Below, one piece after another: positions 8,022 through 16,641 of a stretch of 64,000 bases of DNA (positions are counted from its first letter, which is position 1; each line of letters begins with the position of its first letter). The stretch spans positions 1-64,000 of the forward strand of contig NZ_JALBFU010000013.1 of assembly GCF_022662575.1 (NCBI RefSeq), written 5' to 3'. The notes beneath the pieces were generated by a model. That model ran no database searches, was not told the DNA's origin, and saw only the letters and a program-made list of their open reading frames with translations. The position numbers were made by a program, and so were the translations under genes. The stretch is from Luteimonas aquatica (GTDB lineage: Bacteria; Pseudomonadota; Gammaproteobacteria; Xanthomonadales; Xanthomonadaceae).

Positions 8022-8039
8022 TCCGTGACGGTGGAATAA
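8022..8039 (+). other. Right attachment-site copy: duplicated glmS C-terminal codons
   Basis: TCC GTG ACG GTG GAA TAA reads SVTVE-stop, the same five residues that end GlmS at 55-72. Fourteen of fifteen bases match (57-71 against 8024-8038). A large hairpin follows immediately. This is read as attR, the displaced end of the host glmS with its native terminator, and it marks the right boundary of the accessory island. Confidence 0.6.
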
Positions 8040-8040
8040 G

Positions 8041-8075
8041 CCCGCGTCCTCGCGCTGCCGGCGCGAGGACGCGGG
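8041..8075 (+). terminator. Strong hairpin, probable original glmS terminator
   Basis: CCCGCGTCCTCGCGC (8041-8055) and GCGCGAGGACGCGGG (8061-8075) form a perfect 15-bp stem with a TGCCG loop. There is no T-run on the plus side. It begins two bases after the duplicated glmS stop codon, where the gene's own terminator would lie before the island inserted. Confidence 0.65.
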
Positions 8076-8103
8076 TGTCATCGTTCATGGACCGAGACGC
8101 CGG

Positions 8104-8271
8104 TCAGCCCTGTTCGCGCGTCCTTTCCTCGTTCGCAAGCTGGGCGGCCAGGCGATCCTCCTCGCGGCACCAATGGCACAGGCGCGGGCCGGGCGCGAGG
8201 TCGTCCTCCAGCGGCAGCACGCAACGCTTGCAGAGGATCCCCTGTGCAATGGCATCGCTCCAGTCTTGCAT
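8104..8271 (-). CDS. Small zinc-ribbon-like protein, 55 aa
   Basis: A short protein with two CxxC knuckles, CKRC at residues 14-17 and CHWC at 32-35, spaced as in a rubredoxin or zinc-ribbon fold, then a charged helical tail (REEDRLAAQLANEERTRE). The start ATG 8271 is preceded by a strong GGAGGGGG Shine-Dalgarno, which makes it a convincing gene despite its size. It is the first core gene right of the island. The function is unknown; such ribbons usually bind zinc and mediate protein or nucleic-acid contacts. Confidence 0.7.
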   Translation of the reverse strand: MQDWSDAIAQGILCKRCVLPLEDDLAPGPRLCHWCREEDRLAAQLANEERTREQG

Positions 8272-8467
8272 GCCCCCTCCGAGGGTCGGTCAGGTATCGG
8301 AAGCGCGCCTATCGTCCTCGCAGAACAGGCCGCAATCAAGACGGTCCGTCGAGGACGTGAACGGGCGCACGGATTGGCGGGCGGCCGTCGTCGCGCGCCA
8401 CGGGATCGCAATGCAATGACGATGCAAGGCGCGATCGGCGGGGTCGCAAAGCCGATGGCGTGCGGGG

Positions 8468-9957
<1,490 letters not shown>

Positions 9958-9967
9958 GCGCCGGTGC

Positions 9968-10606
9968 TCAGTAGGCGACGGTGGCGATCTGGCGCACGAA
10001 CTGCGGCCGCTCGATCTCGTCGACGAACGCGGCGGCGTAGTCCGGATAGCTGATCCGGCTATGCCCCTGGGCGTCGGCGAGCAGCGTGCGGGCGGCGGTG
10101 CGGAACGTCCCGCGCGCCTCGCCCGGGCCGATCTCGGCGGCGGGGGAGTAGAAGGTCCAGTCCAGGTCGTCCGCGGCCTGGAAAACCTTGAGCGCCTCGC
10201 GGTGCGCGAGGGCATAGGGCTTGTAGGCCTCGGGGAAATCCGGCGTGTCGACCAGTTGCAGGCCCGGCGCGACTTCCAGGCTGCCGGCGCCGCCGACGGC
10301 GACCAGGCGGCGGATGCCGGCCGCGCGCGCGGCGGCGATCAGCGTGCCCGCGACGGTGGCGACCGAGTCGGCCGGCGTCCCCGGCGCGGGACCGTAGGCG
10401 CTGGCGAGCACGTCGTGGCCGCGCGCGGCGGCGGCCAGCGCCTGGCCGTCGTCGAGGCCGGCGACGACGATGCGGGCGCCGTCGAGCTCGGCGGGAAGCG
10501 CGGCGTCGCTGCGCACGATGGCGGTGACGGCGTGGCCGCGGTCCAGGGCGGTGCGGGCGATCTGGCGACCGATCTTGCCGGTGGCGCCGACGAGGGCGAT
10601 TTGCAT
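9968..10606 (-). CDS. NAD(P)-binding, NmrA/SDR-like protein
   Basis: A 212-aa Rossmann protein beginning MQIALVGATGKIGRQIARTA, with the GxxGxxG dinucleotide motif at residues 7-13. An acidic or basic strand end (VTAIVRSD) and the conserved LVAVGGAGSLEV and YAL.HREALKVF segments follow, as in the NAD(P)H-binding NmrA-like family close to flavin reductases and YwnB-type proteins. It lacks the strict SDR Tyr-x3-Lys pair in canonical context, so it may be a redox sensor or an atypical reductase. It is divergent from the LysR gene at 10708, a common regulator-target arrangement. Confidence 0.8.
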   Translation of the reverse strand: MQIALVGATGKIGRQIARTALDRGHAVTAIVRSDAALPAELDGARIVVAGLDDGQALAAAARGHDVLASAYGPAPGTPADSVATVAGTLIAAARAAGIRRLVAVGGAGSLEVAPGLQLVDTPDFPEAYKPYALAHREALKVFQAADDLDWTFYSPAAEIGPGEARGTFRTAARTLLADAQGHSRISYPDYAAAFVDEIERPQFVRQIATVAY

Positions 10607-10666
10607 GGCGAACTCCTGGCGGGTGGGAATGGAACCAGCTTAGTTGCCTGAAATGGATCGAAAAAC

Positions 10667-10681
10667 CGCGTATAAGACGCG
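10667..10681. promoter_or_regulatory. Possible LysR-type operator
   Basis: CGCGT-ATAAG-ACGCG is an interrupted palindrome of the size bound by LysR-type regulators. It lies in the 101-bp gap between the divergent NmrA-like and lysR genes, 26 bp before the lysR start. Confidence 0.35.
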
Positions 10682-10707
10682 AGTCTGTTGCACGGATCGC
10701 CCCAATC

Positions 10708-11613
10708 ATGGATCGCATGACCGCCGTCGCCGTCTTCGTCGAGGTCGCCGAGCGCGGCAGCCTGACCGCCGCCGCCGAGGCCCTGGACATGTCGCGGGCG
10801 ATGGCCACGCGCTATCTGGCCGAACTGGAGGGCTGGCTGGGCGCGCGGGTCTTCCACCGCACCACCCGCCGCATCAGCCTGACCGCCGCCGGCGAGCAGG
10901 CGCTCTCGCGCTGCCGGCAGATGCTGGAGCTGGGCGAGGAATTGCGCGGCGCGGTCGGCGAGCGGACCGGCGCCGCGCCGCAGGGGCGGCTGCGCATCGC
11001 CTGCAGCACCTCGTTCGGACAAAGCCAGCTGGCCGCGGCGGTGGCCGCGTACGCGGCGCGCCATCCGGGCACGTCGGTGGACATGGTGCTGGCCGACCGC
11101 ACGGTGAACCTGGTCGAGGAGCGCATCGACCTGGCCATCCGCATCGCCCACGCCCTCGACCCCAACCTGATCGCGCGCAAGCTCTCGGTGTGCCGCTCCG
11201 TGCTGTGCGCATCGCCCGCCTATCTGGCCGCGCACGGCACGCCGCGCCGCGCCGAGGAACTGATGCGGCACAATTGCCTGACCCATCACTTCGTCGGCAA
11301 GAGCCTGTGGCACCTGCGGCGCGAAGGCCGCGAACTGGCGGTGGCGGTGGGTGGCAGCGTCAGCGCCAACGAGGCCGGCGTGCTGCTGGCGGCGGTGCGC
11401 GCCGACGCCGGCATCGCCATGCTGCCGACCTACCAGGTGGCGCCGCTGCTGCGTTCGGGTGCGTTGGTGGGCGTGCTGCCCGACTACGACATCGAGCCGA
11501 TGGGCATCTACGGCGTGTACGCCTCGCGCCGGCAGCTGCCGGCGCTGGTGCGCAGCTTCCTGGACTTCCTCGCCGAACGTTTCGGCGACGCGCCGCCCTG
11601 GGACCATCCCTAG
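10708..11613 (+). CDS. LysR-family transcriptional regulator
   Basis: A 301-aa protein with the N-terminal winged HTH MTAVAVFVEVAERGSLTAAA...ARVFHRTTRRISLTAAGEQAL (residues about 4-65), the linker helix, and the periplasmic-binding-protein-like effector domain with RIACSTSFGQ and MLPTYQVAPLL. It belongs to the group close to DsdC/AaeR-like regulators of small-molecule or oxidative responses. It probably controls the divergent NAD(P)-binding gene and itself from the shared intergenic region. The ligand cannot be told. Confidence 0.92.
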   Translation: MDRMTAVAVFVEVAERGSLTAAAEALDMSRAMATRYLAELEGWLGARVFHRTTRRISLTAAGEQALSRCRQMLELGEELRGAVGERTGAAPQGRLRIACSTSFGQSQLAAAVAAYAARHPGTSVDMVLADRTVNLVEERIDLAIRIAHALDPNLIARKLSVCRSVLCASPAYLAAHGTPRRAEELMRHNCLTHHFVGKSLWHLRREGRELAVAVGGSVSANEAGVLLAAVRADAGIAMLPTYQVAPLLRSGALVGVLPDYDIEPMGIYGVYASRRQLPALVRSFLDFLAERFGDAPPWDHP

Positions 11614-11648
11614 GCGGCACGATTCCGCCCCCGCATCTGGAGACCGAT

Positions 11649-12323
11649 TTGAACTTTCCGTATTCGCTGGCGCTGTTCGATCTGGACGGCACCCTGGTGG
11701 ACACCGCCGCCGACATCGCCGAGGCGGTGAACCGCAGTCTGCGCGACTGGCAGCTGCCGCAGGTCGAGGAGGCCGTGATACGCGGCTGGATCGGCGACGG
11801 CGCCCGCGTCCTGGTCGAGACCGCCTTCCGCCACGCCGGCAGCGCCGTCGCCGTGGACGAGATCATGGACGGCTTCATGGTGCACTACGGGCAGACGCTG
11901 CTGCAGCGCGCGCAGCCGTATCCGGGCGTGGCCGACACGCTGCAGGCGCTGCAGGCGGACGGCGTCGCGCTGGCGGTGTGCACCAACAAGCCGCAGCGCT
12001 ACGTGCGTCCGCTGCTCGAGCACCTGGGCATCGCCGGCTTCTTCGGCGCCATGGTCGGCGGCGACACGCTGCCCGAGCGCAAGCCCAGCGCGCTGCCGCT
12101 GCTGCACCTGGCGCGCCAGTTCGGCATCGCGCCGGAGGCGAGCGTGATGGTCGGCGATTCGGCCACCGACGCCGCCGCGGCGCGCGCGGCGGGCATGCCG
12201 CTGGTGCTGGTGCGCTACGGCTATCCGCGCGGCTTCGACCTGGATTCGGCCGGCGCGCTGGCGGTCATCGGCGAGATGCGGCAGCTGCTCGACCTGCGTC
12301 CCGTCTCGCCCGCTTCCGCCTGA
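11649..12323 (+). CDS. gph: Phosphoglycolate phosphatase (HAD superfamily)
   Basis: A 224-aa HAD hydrolase. Motif I is FDLDGTLVDT near the N-terminus, motif II is VCTNKP, motif III is the lysine in ERKPSALPL, and motif IV is MVGDSATDAAAA. The cap domain follows motif I as in subclass IA. Gph removes 2-phosphoglycolate formed during repair of oxidised DNA ends. Start choice: a TTG at 11649 with GGAG eight bases upstream; no ATG lies before motif I. It follows lysR by 35 bp, so read-through is possible. Confidence 0.88.
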   Translation: MNFPYSLALFDLDGTLVDTAADIAEAVNRSLRDWQLPQVEEAVIRGWIGDGARVLVETAFRHAGSAVAVDEIMDGFMVHYGQTLLQRAQPYPGVADTLQALQADGVALAVCTNKPQRYVRPLLEHLGIAGFFGAMVGGDTLPERKPSALPLLHLARQFGIAPEASVMVGDSATDAAAARAAGMPLVLVRYGYPRGFDLDSAGALAVIGEMRQLLDLRPVSPASA

Positions 12324-12352
12324 GTCGCGCCGCGCGGCGATCCTGGACAGCG

Positions 12353-12379
12353 GCCCCTCTCCGCCCGGCGGAGAGGGGC
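12353..12379. terminator. Bidirectional terminator between gph and btuB
   Basis: GCCCCTCTCCG (12353-12363) and CGGAGAGGGGC (12369-12379) form an 11-bp perfect stem with a CCCGG loop in the 66-bp gap between two convergent genes. No long T-run is present on either side. Confidence 0.6.
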
Positions 12380-12389
12380 GCGGCGAACC

Positions 12390-14318
12390 TCACTGCGGAC
12401 GGTAGCGCACGCTGATCCCGTACTCGCGTCCGGGCTGGTTGTACCACTGCACCGTCTCGTAGCGCTTGTCGAAGACGTTGCTGGCGCGCGCCTGCAGCGT
12501 CCAGGCCGGCGACAGCGCGTATTCCAGGCGCAGGTCGGCGGTGGCGTAGCCGTGCAGGCGCGAGGCGACGGTGTTGGCCGGATTGTCGTAGCGGTAGCTG
12601 GCGCCGGCGACGGTGACGCCGACGCGGAAATCGCCGAAGGCGCGGTCCAGGTCGATGCGGCCGGTGTTGCGCGCGCGACGCGCCAGCAGGTTGCCGTAGT
12701 CCGCGTCCGGCGTGCCGTCGGGATTGCGGCGGCTGCGGTTGCGCGGCGAGGTCAGGCTCCACTGCGTGGACAGGTCCCAGCCGAAGACGGTGGTGGCGAA
12801 GGTCAGCTCGGCGCCGCGCACGCGCGCCTTGTCGACGTTGTAGCCCTGGCCGACGTAGAGCGGCGGCGGGTACACGAACACGATCAGGTCGTCGAAGCGG
12901 CTCTCGTAGACGTTGAAGGTCCAGCTCAGCAGCTCGGTGTGCTGGCCGATGCCGAGGTTGAGCGTCTTGGAGGTTTCCGGGTCGAGGTCGGGACTGGCCG
13001 AGCCGGGGAAGTACAGGTCGTTGAAGGTCGGCGCCTTGAAGCCGGTGGCGTAGTTGGCGCTGAGGCGGAAGCCGTCGCCGAACTTCATGCCCCAGCCCAG
13101 GCCGCCGGTGGTGTGGTTGCCGAACTGCTCGTTGTCGTCGTTGCGCACGCTCAGCTGCAGCTGGTGCGCGCCGAAGCTGCCCTGGTACTCGGCGAACACG
13201 CCGGTGTTGTCGCGCTCGGTCTCGGCGTAGTCGGCCGTGCTGGTGATCCTGTCGTTCTGCCAGTCGAGGCCGGCGGTGAGCAGGTGGTTCTCGGCCAGGG
13301 TGAAATCGCCCTGCAGCGAGGCGGTGTCGCGGCGCGTGTCGAAGGTGCTCACGTGCGTGCGCGCCGCGCCGGGCGCCTGGAAGTAGGAGTCGGCCTTGTC
13401 GTCGCTGCGGCCGGCCTGCAGGTTCACCGCGAGGCGCTCGGACGGCTTCCAGGCGAGCTTGCCGCCGACGACCTGCTGCACGTTCCTGGCGAAGTTGCCG
13501 GCGAAGGGGCTGCCGTCGAACTCGGTGTCGGCCTCGGCGCGCAGCGCGTGCGCTTCCAGGCCGAGCGTTTCGCCGATGTTGAGGCCGCCGCGCAGGTTGA
13601 GCGAGCGGTTGCGGTTGCCGTCGCGGTCGGGTTCGTCGGCGAAGCAGCCGGCGAACAGCGCGGCCGAGCCGCGGCAGGCGTCGATGCCGTCGGTGCGCGA
13701 GTAGGCCACGTCGGCGCCGTACCAGCCGCGCGCGCCGCCGCCGCCGAAGCCGGCGCTGGCCTCGCGCAGGTTGTGGCTGCCGGCGCCGAGGCGGAAGTGC
13801 GGGGTGAACTTGCCCTGGTCGCGGCGGGTGAAGATCTGGATCACGCCGCCGATCGCCTCCGAGCCGTACAGGCTCGAGCGCGGACCGCGCACGATCTCGA
13901 TGCGATCGATCTGTTCCACCGGCAGGTCCTGGAACGCCATCGCGCCGTTGGTGGCCGCGCCCATGCGCACGCCGTCCACCAGCACCAGCACGTGGCCCGA
14001 GCCGCTGCCGCGCAGGAACACGCTGGTCACCTTGCCGGCGCCGCCGGAGTTGCCGATGTCCACGCCGGCGCGGCCGCGCAGCAGGTCGGGCAGGTCGCGC
14101 GCCTGGCTGCGTTCGATCTCCTCGCGGTCGATCACCTCGGCCGGGAACAGGCTGTCGATCAGCGGGACCTCGGTGCGCGTGCCGGTGACCACCACCTCGT
14201 CGAGGTCGATGGCGGCGTCGGCCGCGGGGTTGCCCGCCGCGAACGCGGCCGGGGAGAGCAGCAGCGCGCAGGCGGCGGCGAGCGGGGAGAGCGCGTAGGG
14301 TCGAACTCGAGCGTGCAT
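12390..14318 (-). CDS. btuB: TonB-dependent vitamin B12 receptor
   Basis: A 642-aa outer-membrane receptor. The signal peptide is at residues 1-28 (LSPLAAACALLLSPAAFAAG). A TonB-box-like LDEVVVTGTR follows, then the plug domain (RDLPDLLRGRAGVDI, IEIVRGPRSSLYGSEAIGGV) and a 22-strand barrel ending in the terminal aromatic segment YGISVRYRPQ. The plug motif SSLYGSEAIGG and the overall size match BtuB. The upstream region on this strand contains a cobalamin riboswitch, which settles the substrate class as cobalamin or a related corrinoid. The longer frame reaching 14633 merely translates the riboswitch leader, so the start is ATG 14318. No btuFCD transporter genes are in the window. Confidence 0.9.
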   Translation of the reverse strand: MHARVRPYALSPLAAACALLLSPAAFAAGNPAADAAIDLDEVVVTGTRTEVPLIDSLFPAEVIDREEIERSQARDLPDLLRGRAGVDIGNSGGAGKVTSVFLRGSGSGHVLVLVDGVRMGAATNGAMAFQDLPVEQIDRIEIVRGPRSSLYGSEAIGGVIQIFTRRDQGKFTPHFRLGAGSHNLREASAGFGGGGARGWYGADVAYSRTDGIDACRGSAALFAGCFADEPDRDGNRNRSLNLRGGLNIGETLGLEAHALRAEADTEFDGSPFAGNFARNVQQVVGGKLAWKPSERLAVNLQAGRSDDKADSYFQAPGAARTHVSTFDTRRDTASLQGDFTLAENHLLTAGLDWQNDRITSTADYAETERDNTGVFAEYQGSFGAHQLQLSVRNDDNEQFGNHTTGGLGWGMKFGDGFRLSANYATGFKAPTFNDLYFPGSASPDLDPETSKTLNLGIGQHTELLSWTFNVYESRFDDLIVFVYPPPLYVGQGYNVDKARVRGAELTFATTVFGWDLSTQWSLTSPRNRSRRNPDGTPDADYGNLLARRARNTGRIDLDRAFGDFRVGVTVAGASYRYDNPANTVASRLHGYATADLRLEYALSPAWTLQARASNVFDKRYETVQWYNQPGREYGISVRYRPQ

Positions 14319-14552
14319 TGAACAGGATCTCCGTGGCGTGCGCCCACGCACGCGTGAAGTGGAAGGTCCGCGCGGAATGCGCGGGTCTTCGCGGCGCCTT
14401 CGCGGAAGCGGCGCGCGCCGCGACGGGCGCGGGCGGACGGGTTCCGGCGACGGTGCCGCGCGCAGGCGGCGAAGGGAGAAGGGAATGGCGGCGGAGCGCC
14501 GGACGGGCCATGGGCCTCGGCACCGCCGCGACGCCCTCCGCATCGCAACCTG

Positions 14553-14735
14553 TCGGCTTCGGGGCCGGTCTCCGGGCTGGCGAGTGGAGGTCGTTGCCGA
14601 CTCCGGCCGCGGCGCCTTCCCGTGCCGGAGCACAGTGGCGGATGCGTTGGCGCGACTCGCTTACCGTTGCGGGGGCAGCGCCGGAATGGCCAGGCGCGGA
14701 CTGCGCGCGGCGTCACCGGCTTCCCGTTTCAATCC
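14553..14735 (-). ncRNA. Cobalamin riboswitch upstream of btuB
   Basis: Read on the minus strand the leader contains the conserved elements in order: GGGAAGCCGGTG, GCTGCCCCCGCAACGGTAAG, GCCACTG followed by CGGGAAGG, and the B12 box AGCCCGGAGACCGGCC (14563-14578). This is the class-I cobalamin aptamer. It ends about 235 nt before the btuB start, leaving room for an expression platform. Binding of adenosylcobalamin would be expected to lower btuB expression. Outer boundaries are approximate. Confidence 0.9.
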
Positions 14736-14751
14736 TGAAGCATTGAAAAGT

Positions 14752-14769
14752 CCGCACAGGGATGTGCGG
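14752..14769. terminator. Small hairpin in the btuB/TfoX-C intergenic region
   Basis: CCGCACA-GGGA-TGTGCGG forms a 7-bp stem with a 4-base loop. AAGTCCGCACA is repeated at 14748-14758 and 14798-14808. It could end transcription of the gene at 14930-15298 or be a small repeat remnant. The surrounding 14740-14929 stretch shows no gene. Confidence 0.35.
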
Positions 14770-14929
14770 CCCTTTGCGAGGGATTCGCATACCACTCAAG
14801 TCCGCACATCGTAGCCACGCCGTCAGCGTGGCGAAGGGTGCGGGCTCTTGCGAAGGAACTCGCGAATGCCTTCGGATCACCTCGAAGCGCGGCAATTGTA
14901 TGCGATCGGCAGCGCGGCCGCCGCGCGGC

Positions 14930-15298
14930 TCAGTCGCGGTCGGGTTCGTCGAGCAGCCCGGGCGACGGGACGCCGTCCTCTTCCGGCCCATGCGTGGTGG
15001 TGACCGGCGCCGCGGCGGGACGGCCGCGCGGCGCGGGCAGCAGCGCGGTCGCGGCCTCGGCCTCGGCGACGAGCTGGGCGCGCCGCGCCTCCGGCACTTC
15101 CTGCCAATGGCAATCGCACAGGGCGCCTTCCAGGGCGTAGAGCAGGTTGAGGCTGGGCCGGAACCCGGCGCGCTTGACGCGCATGAAGGCCTCCACCGGG
15201 CCGGCCGCGGCCAGGTCGTCGAGCGTGCGCAGGCCGACCTGGCGCAGCCAGGCCGCGCTCTTGGGCCCGACGTTGCGCAGCTTCAGCGGCGCGCTCAT
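14930..15298 (-). CDS. TfoX C-terminal domain protein
   Basis: A 122-aa protein starting MSAPLKLRNVGPKSAAWLRQ, then LRTLDDLAAAGPVEAFMRVK and NLLYALEGALCDCHWQEVP. This is the helix-hairpin-helix-like C-terminal domain of TfoX/Sxy without the N-terminal domain. The tail after residue 95 is Pro/Ala-rich and probably disordered. In Xanthomonads such stand-alone TfoX_C proteins are common; whether they affect competence is not established. The start overlaps the stop of msrC by four bases (ATGA at 15295-15298), so the pair is translationally coupled. Confidence 0.82.
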   Translation of the reverse strand: MSAPLKLRNVGPKSAAWLRQVGLRTLDDLAAAGPVEAFMRVKRAGFRPSLNLLYALEGALCDCHWQEVPEARRAQLVAEAEAATALLPAPRGRPAAAPVTTTHGPEEDGVPSPGLLDEPDRD

Positions 15299-15780
15299 GG
15301 CAGCGCCGCCACGAAGATTCCGGCGATCGCTTCCAGCCCGGCCTGGTCGTCGGCGTCGAAGCGCGCCGGCGACGGGCTGTCCAGGTCGAACACGCCGACC
15401 AGGGCGCCATCGGCACGCACCAGCGGCACCACCAGCTCCGAGCGCGAGGCGGCGTCGCAGGCGATGTGGTCGGCAACGGCGTGCACGTCCGCCACGCGCT
15501 GGGTGGCGCGCGTGCGCGCGGCGGCGCCGCACACGCCCTTGTCGAGCGGGATGCGCACGCAGGCCGGCAAGCCCTGGAACGGGCCGACCACCAGCTCGGT
15601 GCCGTCGAAGAAGTAGAAGCCGACCCAGTTCAGGTCGGGCAGGGCGTGGTACACCAGCGCCGAGAGGTTGGCGGCATTGGCGATGCGGTCGCGTTCGCCG
15701 GCGAGCAGGGACTGGGCCTGTTCGGCGAGCTGCGCGTACTGCTCGCGCTTGCCGCCGCTTAGACTGGAGGCTGTGAACAT
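15295..15780 (-). CDS. msrC: Free methionine-(R)-sulfoxide reductase, GAF type
   Basis: A 161-aa single GAF domain with the fRMsr signature NWVGFYFFDG, VVGPFQGLPACVRIPLDKGVCG and HIACDAASRSELVVPLV. The cysteines in PACVRI, GVCGA and IACD are the three used for catalysis and thioredoxin recycling. The enzyme repairs free methionine-R-sulfoxide and protects against oxidants. The length is standard. The bioD gene diverges from it at 15816, so a promoter pair must fit in the short gap. Confidence 0.88.
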   Translation of the reverse strand: MFTASSLSGGKREQYAQLAEQAQSLLAGERDRIANAANLSALVYHALPDLNWVGFYFFDGTELVVGPFQGLPACVRIPLDKGVCGAAARTRATQRVADVHAVADHIACDAASRSELVVPLVRADGALVGVFDLDSPSPARFDADDQAGLEAIAGIFVAALP

Positions 15781-15815
15781 GGGTGCAGTCTAGCGTGGCA
15801 ATGCGGGAGGCGGCG

Positions 15816-16547
15816 ATGCCGCGGGAAAAGGACACGGCAACGGGCGGCGGCGCGCAGGCGCGCGGCTTCTACGTCACCGGCACCGACACCGGGGCCGGCA
15901 AGACGCTGGCCAGTGCCGCGTTGCTGCATGCCCTGCGCGCCCTGGGGCATGCCGCGGTGGGCATGAAGCCGCTGGCCAGCGGCTGCGACCGCACGCCCGA
16001 AGGCTGGCGCAACGAGGACGCGCTGGCACTGCAGGCGGCCAGCGATCCCGTGCCGCGCTACGAGGACGTCAATCCCTATGCCCTGCCGCAGCCGCTGGCG
16101 CCGGAGCTGGCCGCGCGCGAGGCGGGCGTGGAGATCGCGCTGGCCCCGATCCTGGCCGCGCACGCCCGGCTGTCGGCACTGGCGCGGATCGTGGTGGTGG
16201 AAGGGGTCGGCGGCTGGGCGGCGCCGCTCACGGCCGAGCTCGATCAGGTCGATCTCGTGCGCGCCCTGGACCTGCCGGTGATCCTGGTGGTGGGTCTGCG
16301 CCTGGGCTGTCTCAACCATGCCCGCCTCACGGCGCGGGCGATCGCGCAGGACGGCGCCCGGCTGGCCGGCTGGATCGCCAGCGAGGTCGATCCGCAGATG
16401 GCGCGCCGGGACGAGAATTTCGCCTTGCTGCAGCGGCGCATCCCCGCCCCCTGCCTCGGGCGCCTGCCCTTTTCCGCGAGACCGGACGCCGGCGTATTGG
16501 CGCGGCAACTGTCGACGGCTCAGCTTCTCGATTCGTCCGCAACATAA
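15816..16547 (+). CDS. bioD: Dethiobiotin synthetase
   Basis: A 243-aa P-loop enzyme. The nucleotide site GTDTGAGKT follows the N-terminal strand FYVTG. KPLASGC marks the catalytic and substrate Lys, and VVVEGVGGWAAPL is the conserved switch segment. It converts 7,8-diaminopelargonate, CO2 and ATP to dethiobiotin, the penultimate biotin step. I chose ATG 15816 because GGGAGG lies seven bases upstream; ATG 15801 and GTG 15783 are in frame. No other bio genes are nearby, which is usual in this family, where bioD is unlinked. Biotin is needed by AccB and AccC, also encoded in this window. Confidence 0.9.
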   Translation: MPREKDTATGGGAQARGFYVTGTDTGAGKTLASAALLHALRALGHAAVGMKPLASGCDRTPEGWRNEDALALQAASDPVPRYEDVNPYALPQPLAPELAAREAGVEIALAPILAAHARLSALARIVVVEGVGGWAAPLTAELDQVDLVRALDLPVILVVGLRLGCLNHARLTARAIAQDGARLAGWIASEVDPQMARRDENFALLQRRIPAPCLGRLPFSARPDAGVLARQLSTAQLLDSSAT

Positions 16548-16558
16548 CTTCCGGCACA

Positions 16559-16572
16559 GTACGCGCGCGTAC
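16559..16572. promoter_or_regulatory. Palindrome upstream of the RND efflux operon
   Basis: GTACGCGCGCGTAC is a perfect 14-bp palindrome 70 bp before the adaptor start and close to a possible -10 (TATCCT, 16579-16584). It could be a repressor operator for the pump. No regulator gene is adjacent. Confidence 0.3.
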
Positions 16573-16641
16573 CAAATGCTATCCTGGTGAGTACAAGAAT
16601 TACTCGAACCTTCCGTCCGGCCCCTGTTCCCGGAGTTTTCT

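Noticed and set aside
14390..14633. N-terminal extension of btuB to 14633
   Set aside because: The extension translates the leader next to the cobalamin riboswitch, and a proper signal peptide begins at 14318.
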